DNA of 46,362 bases from Spirochaetota bacterium (GCA_038043445.1 JBBTBY010000080.1:1-46362); one strand, 5' to 3'; positions 34,801 through 43,459 are shown, numbered from the stretch's first letter. Translations and numbers: made by a program. The notes: generated by a model from the letters alone, not told the origin.

Positions 34801-35182
34801 TTTTGTTGAGGAATTTCTGCTTTGCATGCCAGCTGACGAACGCCCACGGCGTATGCTTTGAGAGATCAGCGTCCGCTTTTATCCGGAACGTGAGCACTAT
34901 CGTGGCGAAATTCTCCGGGAGCGCGATGTTCTTCGATATAAATCCGATGCCCCCCGGCGATATCGGGCGTATTGCGATCGCATATTCGCCGGATACGCCG
35001 CCTTTTACCGCGGTGCACTCCGCCGCCGCTGTTTTCGTCCATTTGTACACGGTCCAGCTTTCCGGCATCGTGATGCCGTCTTTCACGGTTGTCCGTTCAA
35101 AATCGCCGTTCGGCACGGTAAGCTCACCCGCGGTTGCCATCGCGATGATCGCGATAAATGATGTCATGGTTTTCTTTATCAT
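31829..35182 (-). CDS. Secreted GH-A-type glycoside hydrolase with two binding modules and C-terminal CBM9-like domain
   Basis: This 1,117-residue exported enzyme starts with signal peptide MIKKTMTSFIAIIAMATAGE. Two tandem CBM4/9-like jelly rolls (20-180, VPNGDFERTTVK; 200-355, IPNAGFESSRAEAG) precede an Ig-like linker. The clan-A TIM barrel (about 470-800) has Glu614 in NWELWNEPHLP as acid/base and Glu710 in WGATEWHAVL as nucleophile. A CBM9-like domain (945-1117) follows, with the locus signature VNNNDGSGRIG near the end. It is a close paralogue of the 1,153-residue enzyme upstream, sharing segments such as GTPQWVSPYPDRTDIDICV. The family is probably GH39/GH5-like; substrate unknown. AAGGAG is five bases before ATG 35182. 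The sulfatase follows after 23 bases. Confidence 0.87.
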   Translation of the reverse strand: MIKKTMTSFIAIIAMATAGELTVPNGDFERTTVKDGITMPESWTVYKWTKTAAAECTAVKGGVSGEYAIAIRPISPGGIGFISKNIALPENFATIVLTFRIKADADLSKHTPWAFVSWHAKQKFLNKKDAVIGSAQTEWKQVRLTIDRADIPAEADSIAVNLAVQGAADGSGGILYDALALAYTSADTAGAAANPASMIPNAGFESSRAEAGFSAHQPTQWVITRWAAKNDTKALGVSSDEAASGKQSLFITATELGSVGYSSPAVPLAGDFKFLSAEASLKLSSTLNANPWIFITWNKGGAFISRTDIPSVVSKGSWQTISIEVARTDIPKDADSFRINCALLGQKNPAGTLFIDDIIAATSMTRREFKLKPSHEYAWFEDTPVSFTCEDPPEEITAVKGTIYDSSGAEVTEITVDRAAFIRNGWVWRAPAPGYYEIAFGALTANTTRPFVRSFTLRGKDATKRFDRGRYSVAVIKKHSGARSDQFGFDHQSDDNDGMNLASILGFGYMRMWVHWGYHWNKKSIVNPAKGVFQWDGIDRGLEQAERYGMKNNVLTLFGTPQWVSPYPDRTDIDICVARYSVWLPTDISAWTDFINALLGRYKNRISNWELWNEPHLPTGSCFWRDSTSNYVTLVKSGYETIKQLQPNATVWLGGQGGRRYIPFYREFLDSGGFPYYDILSMHGSFPEVKLFWDLEKKRNLTPKPWGATEWHAVLINMSLSGNKLSDEPELCRRMMTDLMQQLKFGAGRIALFEVRNLAEKETLEFAKANGIFTHTSGMFRSQPSIEPRMCGVVIRNFIDRVTDRISYVREYDLGAQKAVLLMSGGKQHLVVWNEGDQPAALDARLAKAYNSIAVTWEGKPWTDRMLDTASMYYLSGFSENALTGIDAPATALLYPLERKKASSDANAPNGTLSPSPIFSDVTGPVSSDAVWNTGDWVFRGINNADRPDGFKARFAAYCGKTGLDIIVDVRDNKFVQNEKPGAAYNGDSIQFALDAEGLGAKGDQTEISVALTANGTVIWKHMSAAIGGDIPQNWTAADREVKYARADIDKSDGRTLYKVHVDWTEFYPFSFDPKKPVRLSVLVNNNDGSGRIGWLGWSGGIGDDKDPSQFGKLNGQ

Positions 35183-35234
35183 CAATACTCCTTATCCTTT
35201 CGCGGACGTAATGCATTTCGATCGGGAGGGATAA

Positions 35235-35305
35235 GAACCACAGAGATCACAGAGAAGGAATGGGTTTTCGTTCCGCTCTGTACTTCTCTGTGCCCTCAGT
35301 GGTTC
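35235..35305. repeat. Imperfect inverted repeat of the CACAGAG type
   Basis: A 23-base left arm (35235-35257, GAACCACAGAGATCACAGAG then AAG) and a right arm (35283-35305) are complementary at 20 of 23 positions, around a 25-base loop. The same arm, with three changes, occurs at 44443-44465. It lies in the 131-base gap between the SGNH esterase and the next glycosidase, the only large gap inside that run of genes. The sequence type resembles palindromic intergenic repeats seen in many uncultured bacterial genomes. Confidence 0.75.
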
Positions 35306-35313
35306 GATTTTCT

Positions 35314-36891
35314 TCATTGCCTCACCGCCTCCGCCAACCGTTCCGCCATCTGCGCGAAACCGTCATCGTTCGGATGCACCCCCACTTTGTCAAAGAAACC
35401 GTCTTCGTGATCGATAAGCGACGGTCCGTCAATAAGTTTGATGTTCGCATCGCCCAGAGCGGCGACGATCTCACGTATCGTCCTCCGGTATTCTTCAAGC
35501 TCTATCGTTGCGGTTGCGGGTTTCCATGAAGCCGGTACCCAGAGCGGCGTGATGATGATGAGCGGTACGTTCGGCTGAACGCCCCTCAGGTTCTTCAGGA
35601 AACCCTCGTAGTTCGACTTGAACGACGCTATCGCCCGCCCGCCCTGCCAGTCGTTCACACCGATGAGAATACTTATGACATCACCGTTCTGCGATGCGAT
35701 GAACGCCCCTTCGTTCGGTGATGCGCTGCGCCCGCCTATACCCATATTCACGAGCTGCCAATCCATCCTGTTCGCAAATCGGAATATATATGACTTGGTC
35801 ACTTCGCTCGCGGTGAATCCGTGTGTGACGGAATCGCCGTATGCTATGAGGCGTTTCGTCGGACGCGGCGCGGGCGTTTCAAAACGCGCATTGTCGGGGA
35901 CCGTTATGCCGAGCACGTCGACCGAGTCGCCATAGGGGAGGACGATTGTGTATTCGTGCATGCCGGAAGACGGCGGCGTTATCGGAACGATGACGGTTTC
36001 GGGTTTTCGAACTGTCGATGTCTGTGCGGAAGTGAATCGCCACGAGCTGTCGCTTTTTCCGTCAATGGAATATCGTCCTATGGGGTTGCGCGCCGATGTC
36101 GAGACATGCTTCTCATTGTAGTAGAGATGCACGGACACTGACGCGGCATCGGTCTTGAACCGGAGCCGTGTTCCGGGATTATCCCATTGATACCCTTTGC
36201 CGCCCGGATCGATGATACGGTCGAAACGCACTGCTCTTCCGGCGGGGGTATCGACGATGCTTTTCCGTGCATAGTCGGAATAGAAAAGCCGTGTATCGTC
36301 TGAGGGCAGAAAACTGCTGTTACCGGTCTGCTGCATCGACGCCTCCCTGGCCCTCGCGCCATATACTTCCACCTTCCTCAGAAAGACATAGTTCAGATCG
36401 CTCTTGTTCATGAACCCGATCGCATGCCTGTCCTTGAATATTATCCTTACATATCGGATGTTGCTTTTGTTCAGCGTGCCGAGCTCGAAGATCTCCTGTG
36501 AATAATTTGCGAATTCCTTTTCGCCGATCGTTGTGAATTCGGCATTATCCGGCGATACCGCAACAGTGACGGTTTTCGTGCCGCCTTGTTTCGAATTGTA
36601 AACCTTTATTCTATCGACGTAATACGATCCCTCGAGGTCTATGGTGACCGTTTTCGGGAATTGTGCGGCATTGCCGGTGGCATATGTCGATGTCTTGTCG
36701 TCAGTCGAGAGGTCACCGTCCGTCAGGAACGAGTAGAATCCCCGCCCCACACTGGGATTGGGATCCGATGATACATGCGGTTTTTTCTGCGCAATATTTT
36801 CATAGGACGTCACGGGGGCCTGCGCGAGTATCTGCCCCGCGGCCGCGCACAGAGACAGGAGCGATTGGAAGAGAAAGCGGTGTTTTTTCAT
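35314..36891 (-). CDS. Secreted SGNH/GDSL carbohydrate esterase with F5/8C-type binding domain
   Basis: This 525-residue esterase probably removes acetyl or other acyl groups from polysaccharides. After a signal peptide (1-24, ending LAQAP) there is a discoidin/CBM32-like domain (about 28-185, with FLTDGDLSTDDK and VTIDLEGSYYVDRIKVYN). A jelly-roll domain of the CE2-like type follows (200-335), then the SGNH domain. Block I is YGDSVTHGF with Ser354, the Gly block is MGIGGRSA, the Asn block is IGVNDW, and the last block is VGVHPNDDG with His506. The usual Asp three residues before His is Val503; Asp501 lies five before. It starts six bases after the 816-residue gene. Confidence 0.87.
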   Translation of the reverse strand: MKKHRFLFQSLLSLCAAAGQILAQAPVTSYENIAQKKPHVSSDPNPSVGRGFYSFLTDGDLSTDDKTSTYATGNAAQFPKTVTIDLEGSYYVDRIKVYNSKQGGTKTVTVAVSPDNAEFTTIGEKEFANYSQEIFELGTLNKSNIRYVRIIFKDRHAIGFMNKSDLNYVFLRKVEVYGARAREASMQQTGNSSFLPSDDTRLFYSDYARKSIVDTPAGRAVRFDRIIDPGGKGYQWDNPGTRLRFKTDAASVSVHLYYNEKHVSTSARNPIGRYSIDGKSDSSWRFTSAQTSTVRKPETVIVPITPPSSGMHEYTIVLPYGDSVDVLGITVPDNARFETPAPRPTKRLIAYGDSVTHGFTASEVTKSYIFRFANRMDWQLVNMGIGGRSASPNEGAFIASQNGDVISILIGVNDWQGGRAIASFKSNYEGFLKNLRGVQPNVPLIIITPLWVPASWKPATATIELEEYRRTIREIVAALGDANIKLIDGPSLIDHEDGFFDKVGVHPNDDGFAQMAERLAEAVRQ

Positions 36892-36897
36892 AGGTAC

Positions 36898-39348
36898 CTA
36901 CCAGGAGATGAGAAGATCATCTGTGACGTTGTCGATCGCAAGGCATTCACCGTCCGCGGTCATCTCCCGTTTCGGCGTAACGAAATCACCTTTCAGGAAT
37001 GGGTTTTGCGGGTTCTTGAGGAAGGTCACCTTTGCATCGGTTCCCGTCTCGGGGAAAAAGCGCACCGTCGCGTTCTTCGTGCCGCGCAATCGCAGCCGCC
37101 GCGTGACTCCTACCATGCCGGAGCACTGCTCCGCGCATGAAACATCGGATGCTTCTTTCTGATCGATGAAAATGCGGCATTCACGCCGCCATGCTTTCGG
37201 CATGCGGTAGGATGACCGCCCGTTCTCGATGAATGTCTCAAGTCCGCACAGTGCCGGTGCTCCGTACGGGAATCTGAACGTCTGGGATACTCCCACGTTC
37301 GGCGAATGACCGGCGAAGTAGAATCCGCCTTTGTGGCGTGATACCGTCATGATGGGATTCTTCTGTGCACTTTCGCGTTTGTCGAGCATGAGATCGATAC
37401 TGAACGCGGACATCATCAGACGCATGAGGAGCTCGGGATAGAAAAACTCGTTCTGATCGCGCATGCCGGGCAGATGGGCTGCATGATGTTCCGGCAGTGC
37501 GAACGAATTCGTCCCGCGTACCCAGGTAATGCCGCCGCCGTTCCATTCCTTCTGCCTGCGCGAGAGCGCTATCACGCGTGTTTCTCCGTTTTTCGATACT
37601 GTTGCCGCGGTGTCTGCCTTTCCCGAAAGGACGGTCGTGATGCCGCCGGCGGATGATAATGGATCATGCAAGATCTTCACCGCTGCTTTACGCGCGGTCA
37701 GCGTATCGCACGGGATGGATACAGCGATATCCATTTCGCCGTCTATCGGCGATGCATGGGATATGCCGAGGAGATCGAGCATTGTTCTGTCCGCGTGGTC
37801 GGTGGGGCCATAGAGCATAAGCCGTCCGCCTGCCTCTACATGCGCGATGAGCGCTTTCGCGATAGCCCCGTTCGACGGTACCGGCGACGTGATTATCGTC
37901 TGTGCGAATCGCTTCGGATCCTTCGCGAGCGCGGAGAGATAATTCTTCGTGCTTACGACGGTATTCACCGGAAAGCCGTTATTTATCGCCGTGCGCATGA
38001 ACCAGTCGCCGAAGAACACCTCTCCGATGCGTTTGCCGTCGTACGCCATATCGTGATATTCATCGAACGGGTAAAGCCATGTGATAAGCCCCGGCGCGTC
38101 GGGCGATGTGCCGAAGCAGTCGAGCATGAACGGTATCACTTCGTTGGGTATGAGGTCCTGCGTCTGTCCGTACGTCCCGTCGACGGAGAGAATGTTCACA
38201 TCTGTGGGGAGCGACATATCACCGTTCCCGTCGACACGCGCGACCGCGAGCGGGAGGTAAATGTCATGCGGTTCGCGTCCGTAGCGGTCTATCCACGGAT
38301 CATTGATGAACCACAGATCGTGCACGTAGAAACGGAACGGATATGTCGTTCCCGGTATCTCGGCGATATGGCTCATCCAGCCGGCGAGCTCAAGGCCGAA
38401 GTCGCCGTTGAGCGCGGCCCATGGAGAATTGGGCGGCGGTTCGAGCCCGTATCCGCTGCGATAGATCTCGCGGAGCGGTACACCGTCGCTCGCAAGGTCG
38501 CGGCCTGTCGTCTGATTCGTACCCCGCGTGCGGAGCGGCAGGCTCGGGCATTCGCGGCGGAAGCTCGCCCAGAAATCGAGCGATATCTTCTTTACATCGT
38601 TCGCTTTTGCGGGGCTGAATTCCTTCCCGTTAAACACAGCACCGTACATTCCCCATGTTTCCATCCCGAAGCCGAAGCCGTTGGAGAGCCAGAGGAATTC
38701 GAATCCCATGTCGGCGCAGAATATCCTGCTCTGCCGTCCGAGGAATTCACCAAGCAGCGTCCCTTCCGGGATGCCGTTCGGATAGCCCGCGTATTTCCCT
38801 TTGTCCGCATGGAGCGTCGAATAGCAGACGACGAAGCTCGCCTTGCCCATGGTGCCGCCGAGGCATATCTCCGGATGCTTCTCGTATTTGAATTTCGACT
38901 TCGCGAATTCCGGGCCAGGATCGAATGTGGCGCCGAGACGTACGGGTTTTCCCGTGACCGCATGGCATTCCTCGCGTATTATCTCAAGGAAACGCTTGTA
39001 CCAGCGGTAGGTGAAGAGCGGCGGATTATCGATATAGGTGTACGTTGTGTGATGTATGCATTTTTTATTCGGGTCGCTGTCAGGGAGTTTTTCCCCGCGT
39101 GGATTGGCTACACCGACGGTGTACGACCATTCGAATTTCTCATCGAGATCGCCTTTGTAATCGAGTATCTCCGATCCGTCCGATGTCCACATCATGATCG
39201 AGACGCGGTCGGCGTGCTTGGTGAGCGCCAACCACTGTATGAATATTTCACGGGCTTTTGCACGTATCCCCGCTTCCGATGTGTCGATGAACGGGCGTAA
39301 GCTCAGTTCCAGTGTGACATCGTTGATCGTTCTGTTCAGGTACGGCAT
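36898..39348 (-). CDS. Large cytoplasmic protein of unassigned family, possibly a glycoside hydrolase
   Basis: This 816-residue protein has no signal peptide. It opens MPYLNRTINDVTLELSLRPF and has a long alpha/beta N-terminal half: HADRVSIMMWTSDGSEIL, LFTYRWYKRFLEIIREEC, LGATFDPGPEF, FEFLWLSNGFGFGMETWG and ITWLYPFDEYH. This could be a TIM barrel. Residues about 460-560 (AIAKALIAHVEAGGRLMLYG, then TDHADRTMLDLLGI) resemble the flavodoxin/GATase-like domain found after the barrel in GH42-type enzymes. The C-terminal 250 residues are beta-rich. I do not know a named family. The start at 39348 is set by AAGGAG six bases upstream. Its position among glycosidases supports a glycan role, by inference. 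Confidence 0.7.
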   Translation of the reverse strand: MPYLNRTINDVTLELSLRPFIDTSEAGIRAKAREIFIQWLALTKHADRVSIMMWTSDGSEILDYKGDLDEKFEWSYTVGVANPRGEKLPDSDPNKKCIHHTTYTYIDNPPLFTYRWYKRFLEIIREECHAVTGKPVRLGATFDPGPEFAKSKFKYEKHPEICLGGTMGKASFVVCYSTLHADKGKYAGYPNGIPEGTLLGEFLGRQSRIFCADMGFEFLWLSNGFGFGMETWGMYGAVFNGKEFSPAKANDVKKISLDFWASFRRECPSLPLRTRGTNQTTGRDLASDGVPLREIYRSGYGLEPPPNSPWAALNGDFGLELAGWMSHIAEIPGTTYPFRFYVHDLWFINDPWIDRYGREPHDIYLPLAVARVDGNGDMSLPTDVNILSVDGTYGQTQDLIPNEVIPFMLDCFGTSPDAPGLITWLYPFDEYHDMAYDGKRIGEVFFGDWFMRTAINNGFPVNTVVSTKNYLSALAKDPKRFAQTIITSPVPSNGAIAKALIAHVEAGGRLMLYGPTDHADRTMLDLLGISHASPIDGEMDIAVSIPCDTLTARKAAVKILHDPLSSAGGITTVLSGKADTAATVSKNGETRVIALSRRQKEWNGGGITWVRGTNSFALPEHHAAHLPGMRDQNEFFYPELLMRLMMSAFSIDLMLDKRESAQKNPIMTVSRHKGGFYFAGHSPNVGVSQTFRFPYGAPALCGLETFIENGRSSYRMPKAWRRECRIFIDQKEASDVSCAEQCSGMVGVTRRLRLRGTKNATVRFFPETGTDAKVTFLKNPQNPFLKGDFVTPKREMTADGECLAIDNVTDDLLISW

Positions 39349-39362
39349 GGAAACTCCTTGTA

Positions 39363-39920
39363 TCAATTATCGTTTTTAATGCCGGTGACGGCATCATAGA
39401 ACAGTGTTCCTTCGTAAGCAGTGCCGAGCGACAGCGTCGCCAGGCATACACGGATATGTGTGCATGCGGCGGGTATATCGCTTCGGCGCACGGTGAATGA
39501 GAGTTGTTTCCATTCGTTATCGGCGAGTGTTTTCGGCGCATCGATATTGTTTATGAACCGATCGTTCTGCCAGATCGTGATGAATATCCAGGGGCGGTTG
39601 CCGGCATAGTCGGCGGACTTTCGCTGATAGAACGTGAACGAATAGGACAGCGTGTTCGATGTGAGCGCTATCGGATGCGAAACGATGCCTGCTGCACCGG
39701 TAGTGATGCTCCTCACCGCGACGGCATTGCTCCCGTCATAGGACGATCGCACGACGCCGATGCGCACATCGTCAAGCGATCGGTCCCACGCATACCATTC
39801 CCAGCCGATAGGAAGCAGGCGCCCGCCGTTCATCTGTACGCGTTCAAAGCTTCCATTGCTGATGACGGACTCTCCGGCAGAGAGGAGCGATGCGAGCAGC
39901 AGTGTGCAAAGAATTCTCAT
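39363..39920 (-). CDS. Secreted stand-alone CBM4/9-like module
   Basis: This 185-residue protein starts with signal peptide MRILCTLLLASLLSAGES and consists of one jelly-roll module: ISNGSFERVQMNGGRLLPIG, WYAWDRSLDDVRIG, AAGIVSHPIALTSNTLSYSF, NRPWIFITIWQNDRFIN, DNEWKQLSFTVRRSDIPAAC and GTLFYDAV. The two N-terminal modules of the 1,117-residue glycosidase show the same landmarks in the same order (NGDFER, WAFVSWHAKQKFLN, EWKQVRLTIDRADIPAEADS, GGILYDAL). No catalytic domain is present. Its start codon overlaps the stop of the preceding glycosidase (ATGA), suggesting coupled translation. Glycan binding is inferred. Confidence 0.8.
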   Translation of the reverse strand: MRILCTLLLASLLSAGESVISNGSFERVQMNGGRLLPIGWEWYAWDRSLDDVRIGVVRSSYDGSNAVAVRSITTGAAGIVSHPIALTSNTLSYSFTFYQRKSADYAGNRPWIFITIWQNDRFINNIDAPKTLADNEWKQLSFTVRRSDIPAACTHIRVCLATLSLGTAYEGTLFYDAVTGIKNDN

Positions 39921-42900
39921 TCCGGTTCCAGTTTCCCATAGTACACGGCATCTTTCGCCGCACCGATGCCGCTTGACCATTCGAGATATCCTGCGCGCCC
40001 CGCGCCGTCGTTGTTGTTGATGAGCACGGAGAAGCGTACCGTTTTTCTTGCCGAGACATCGAACGGGTAAAGCTCGGTTGCATCGATATGGATACGGTAG
40101 CGCAGTGACGGCCCGTTCCTGTCGATGAGAATGCGTCCGTGCTTAAGCGGCGCGTTCGCGGCCGTCCAGCGCTGCGGGAGGTCGCCCCCCACTGAAGCAG
40201 CTATCGCTTTATAGATGAGCGGTCCTGTTGGTGTGAGAGCGGCGACGAATTCCGTCTGCCCGTACAGCGATCCGGTCCCATCCGTGTCTATCGCGAACTG
40301 TACACTGTCGCCTTTCCAGTAGTCGGGCATTTTCTCGTTCTGTGTGAACACAGGGTCCTTCACGTCGATGACGATATCAAGACCCTGCGCACCAATCGAT
40401 AGGGCGAATCTGCCCTTAAGACCGTCGGGCTTCGGTACACTTGTCTGCACATAGTTCCAGTCGACATTGACCCACGGAAGCGTATCGGCGGTGTTCAGAT
40501 CAGTATCGAGAATAGGTTTTGTAGCATAGCGTGCACGCGGGACCGCGACCGCGGCTTTCAGCGCCCTCACGTCGGGATTGAGCGATGCCGTCGACTGCGG
40601 AAGCGATGCGAAGAGCGATTCGGGGAGCCCTTTGATGAAATACATCCGTTCCGGTTCAACAGCGAACGCCCCGGTGAGCGGATAGCCTTCGGCGGTGGTG
40701 ACCGCGGCAGATGCGAGTGCACTCCGTATGCGGCTGTCGGGCTCGGCCGATGATCCTTCCGTCCAGAGCACGGCGAATGTCTTTGCACCGTCCTTGAAAT
40801 ACACGATGCGCTGCCCGGATGTAAGATCTGCGGTGCCTGTATAAACGAGTGTTGATGACACCTGATCGATGAACACGCGGAGCGCTACCGCTGCCGGACG
40901 CGGTTCTACGAGGGGGCGATGACGGAAAAGCCCTGCCGACTGCTGGAACGATCCGTCCTCGAAGGCTACGGGCAGCAGTTCCTTTTCGCCGTGTCCTTCC
41001 ATCATTGTGAAAACCGCAATGCGCTGCGCTCCGTATTTCAGCTGATCGCAGAGATCGAGGATCATGCGCTTGGCGAGCGCCGCTTCGCTCGGGGGCTTTT
41101 CCATGGCGCTGATGAGTATGCCGTGCCACTCCGTCGATCCCCATACGCGGCTCGGTGCCTTGAACGAGGTCTCAAGCTCCCTGAACTCTGGTATCGATGA
41201 GCCCGGCCATGCGCCGTGCATCGAGAGCACATCGAACGGTGCACCGCCGAGCCTGAGGAATTCGCGGTAGAAGGGGAGATAGCGTTTGCCGCCCTGGCCG
41301 CCGAGCCAAACGCGGTGCGACGTATCGATTCGCTTGATCGTATCGTAGCCGCTTTTCACGAGCTCAGCGTATTTTTCCGTCGTGTCGCGCCAGAACACGC
41401 TGCCGTTGGGAAGATGCGGTTCATTCCACATCTCCCAATCCTTCATGGAGGAGCCGTAGCGCTTTACGATAGCTTCGACGAAATCGGTCCAGTCCTTCAT
41501 GTCCGTCGGCGCCCAAGCTGCGAATTTCGAGACGCAGATGTCGACCTCGGTGCGGTCAGGGTAGGGAGATGCCCACTGCGGCGTGCCTATCAGTGTAGCA
41601 AAGAATTCATTGATGCCGTATTGCTTCAGTGTCTCTATCTTTTCGTCCATGTGTTTCCAGTCGTACTCACCGCGTTTTTTCGCGACGATCTTGGTCTTGT
41701 CCCAGTGATCGCCCCAGTCGACCCAGATGCGGGCGAAATTGAAACCGATGAACGATGCAAGCTTCGCCTCTCTGTCATTGGCCGTATCCGGCGTCACGCC
41801 GAACTGCGGCGGACGTTTTCCCGTTATCGGCGGCATGACAGCCACGGCGCGGCGCGCGCGCGAAAACTGCTTAACCGTGCCGCGCGTTGTCTGCAGATTG
41901 TACGCGAGTGCAAGCGGTATATCCTTTCCGTCGGCATGGTACGAGAATGCGATCTCGTAATACCCCGGTGCTGATGGCTGCCATTTCCATCCGCCGTTCA
42001 TGAATGCCGCACGGGGCAATGTGAGCTCCGTTATCTTTCTATTACGCGCATCGTACACTGTTCCGGTGAACGAACGTATCGCTTCATCGATGATGCCGCC
42101 TTCGGGAAGGAATGTCACCGGTTTGCCGACCGTGAACCAATTGTATTCCGCTGAGCCGGTGATGTTGAGCCCGAGTGTCGATGTGCGCCGGGCGGTACGT
42201 TCATCTGCCGATACCGCATCAAGTGAGCGCGAAAGGAGTGACTGGATCTCGCTGCCCGAGAGCACACGGTCATAGACGAATACATCATCGAGGTCACCTT
42301 TCATTGCGCGTATCGGTCCGCCGGCATTCGCCTGCCCGAGACAGTAGCGGTCGGCGTTCACGAACGGCTGATGCTTCGCTGTGCCGGCCCCGGCTGATCT
42401 GCCGTTGATATAGAATACGTAGCTTCCGTCCTCGCCGTATGTCATGGCGATATGCGTCCAATCCCCTGCGGCTACTGCGGCGCTGGAATTCGCCACGCCG
42501 GCAATGTCCGAACGTATCAGCGCGAGTTTGCCGTCCGCATTTACCCGGAAGTAATGGCATCCCTTCGCATCGCCCGCGTAAATGGAGTGCTGCCCCTCCG
42601 GGGTATGTGTCTTTTCGCCGAAATGCTCGGAGCGAAACCATGCGGCGATCGTGAAATTCTGGCCGAGCACGGGCGCGCCGTCGCCGACGATCTTTCCCGT
42701 AGCGCCGTCGAAGCGTACCGCCTGTCCGTTCTTGCCGGGGGTGTATATCGTTCCGGCAGCAAGGTCGCCGTGCGCGTTGCCGGCGCGGTCATAGATGGTG
42801 AGGCCGGAGGCATCGCCCGTATCGAATGACCAGCATCCGACGGGGCCGTCCGATCCGAGCCGCCGAGGATTGACACCGAGCGATGGTTTTACGGTCTTTT

Positions 42901-43378
42901 CATCGGCGATGAATTTGATATCGCCTAACTCGAACCAGCCATTGGCCTTGAACATGAGATAATTCATCGTGAAGAGCGCAGTGCCGTTGGATATTGAGAT
43001 GCGTTTTTTTATTTCCTTCCAGTCAGCGCCGAGCGCACCGAGGTCCTGCATGTCCTTGATAAGGACTTTCTTCGTCCCGTCATACTGGAAGAAATGCGCT
43101 GCAAGGCGGCCGGCACCGCGTACCTTGAGCGTGAGCGTGTGCATGCCGTCGCTGACGGCAACGTGCGAGGTGATTATGCCGCCGGTGGAATCCGGATCGG
43201 GGAAGCTCACCTTTATGGACGGCGTGCCGTTGAAGCCGTCGGAAATGAATTCCGTGCCAATCGACTTCGTCGACTTCCATTCGCTGAAAAGTCCCCCCTG
43301 TTTCAGCGCATCCGCTCCGATGTCGGCAGCGTACGCCGATACCGCAAGCGATAGTATGATCGTAAGATATGATCTCAT
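39917..43378 (-). CDS. Secreted GH-A-type glycoside hydrolase with LamG and CBM9-like modules
   Basis: This 1,153-residue exported enzyme has signal peptide MRSYLTIILSLAVSAYAAD. A CBM4/9-like module (20-155) comes first, then LamG (about 175-375, VGCWSFDTGDASGLTIYDRA, GDWTHIAMTYGEDGSYVFYI) and an Ig-like linker. The TIM barrel (about 505-835) has Glu653 in WEMWNEPHLP and Glu750 in WGSTEWHGIL as the likely acid/base and nucleophile, 97 residues apart. A CBM9-like domain (965-1153) ends NNNDGAGRAGYLEWSSGIG. It is paralogous to the 1,117-residue enzyme (shared YDIAFS-type linker, GGQGGKRYLPFYREFL, TPQWASPYPDRTEVDICV), but carries LamG where the other has a second jelly roll. Confidence 0.88.
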   Translation of the reverse strand: MRSYLTIILSLAVSAYAADIGADALKQGGLFSEWKSTKSIGTEFISDGFNGTPSIKVSFPDPDSTGGIITSHVAVSDGMHTLTLKVRGAGRLAAHFFQYDGTKKVLIKDMQDLGALGADWKEIKKRISISNGTALFTMNYLMFKANGWFELGDIKFIADEKTVKPSLGVNPRRLGSDGPVGCWSFDTGDASGLTIYDRAGNAHGDLAAGTIYTPGKNGQAVRFDGATGKIVGDGAPVLGQNFTIAAWFRSEHFGEKTHTPEGQHSIYAGDAKGCHYFRVNADGKLALIRSDIAGVANSSAAVAAGDWTHIAMTYGEDGSYVFYINGRSAGAGTAKHQPFVNADRYCLGQANAGGPIRAMKGDLDDVFVYDRVLSGSEIQSLLSRSLDAVSADERTARRTSTLGLNITGSAEYNWFTVGKPVTFLPEGGIIDEAIRSFTGTVYDARNRKITELTLPRAAFMNGGWKWQPSAPGYYEIAFSYHADGKDIPLALAYNLQTTRGTVKQFSRARRAVAVMPPITGKRPPQFGVTPDTANDREAKLASFIGFNFARIWVDWGDHWDKTKIVAKKRGEYDWKHMDEKIETLKQYGINEFFATLIGTPQWASPYPDRTEVDICVSKFAAWAPTDMKDWTDFVEAIVKRYGSSMKDWEMWNEPHLPNGSVFWRDTTEKYAELVKSGYDTIKRIDTSHRVWLGGQGGKRYLPFYREFLRLGGAPFDVLSMHGAWPGSSIPEFRELETSFKAPSRVWGSTEWHGILISAMEKPPSEAALAKRMILDLCDQLKYGAQRIAVFTMMEGHGEKELLPVAFEDGSFQQSAGLFRHRPLVEPRPAAVALRVFIDQVSSTLVYTGTADLTSGQRIVYFKDGAKTFAVLWTEGSSAEPDSRIRSALASAAVTTAEGYPLTGAFAVEPERMYFIKGLPESLFASLPQSTASLNPDVRALKAAVAVPRARYATKPILDTDLNTADTLPWVNVDWNYVQTSVPKPDGLKGRFALSIGAQGLDIVIDVKDPVFTQNEKMPDYWKGDSVQFAIDTDGTGSLYGQTEFVAALTPTGPLIYKAIAASVGGDLPQRWTAANAPLKHGRILIDRNGPSLRYRIHIDATELYPFDVSARKTVRFSVLINNNDGAGRAGYLEWSSGIGAAKDAVYYGKLEPE

Positions 43379-43431
43379 AGATGCCTCTCGATGGTGTCAG
43401 TGCACATCAGCGATCGTTCCGCTTCATACGG

Positions 43432-43459
43432 ATTGTACCACGTACGTTGCCGCTGACAA
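43432..43459 (-). promoter_or_regulatory. Possible internal promoter before the 1,153-residue glycosidase gene
   Basis: On the minus strand TTGTCA (43459-43454), a 16-base spacer and TACAAT (43437-43432) each match the consensus at five of six positions. The 86-base gap after the URO-D-family gene is larger than most gaps in the block, so the secreted-enzyme genes may be transcribed separately from the two cytoplasmic genes upstream. Confidence 0.45.

Noticed and set aside
37666-39300. 544-codon plus-strand open frame opposite the 816-residue gene
   Set aside because: No ribosome-binding site and an Arg/Glu/His-rich product typical of antisense frames; the minus-strand gene has a proper start, spacing and operon context.
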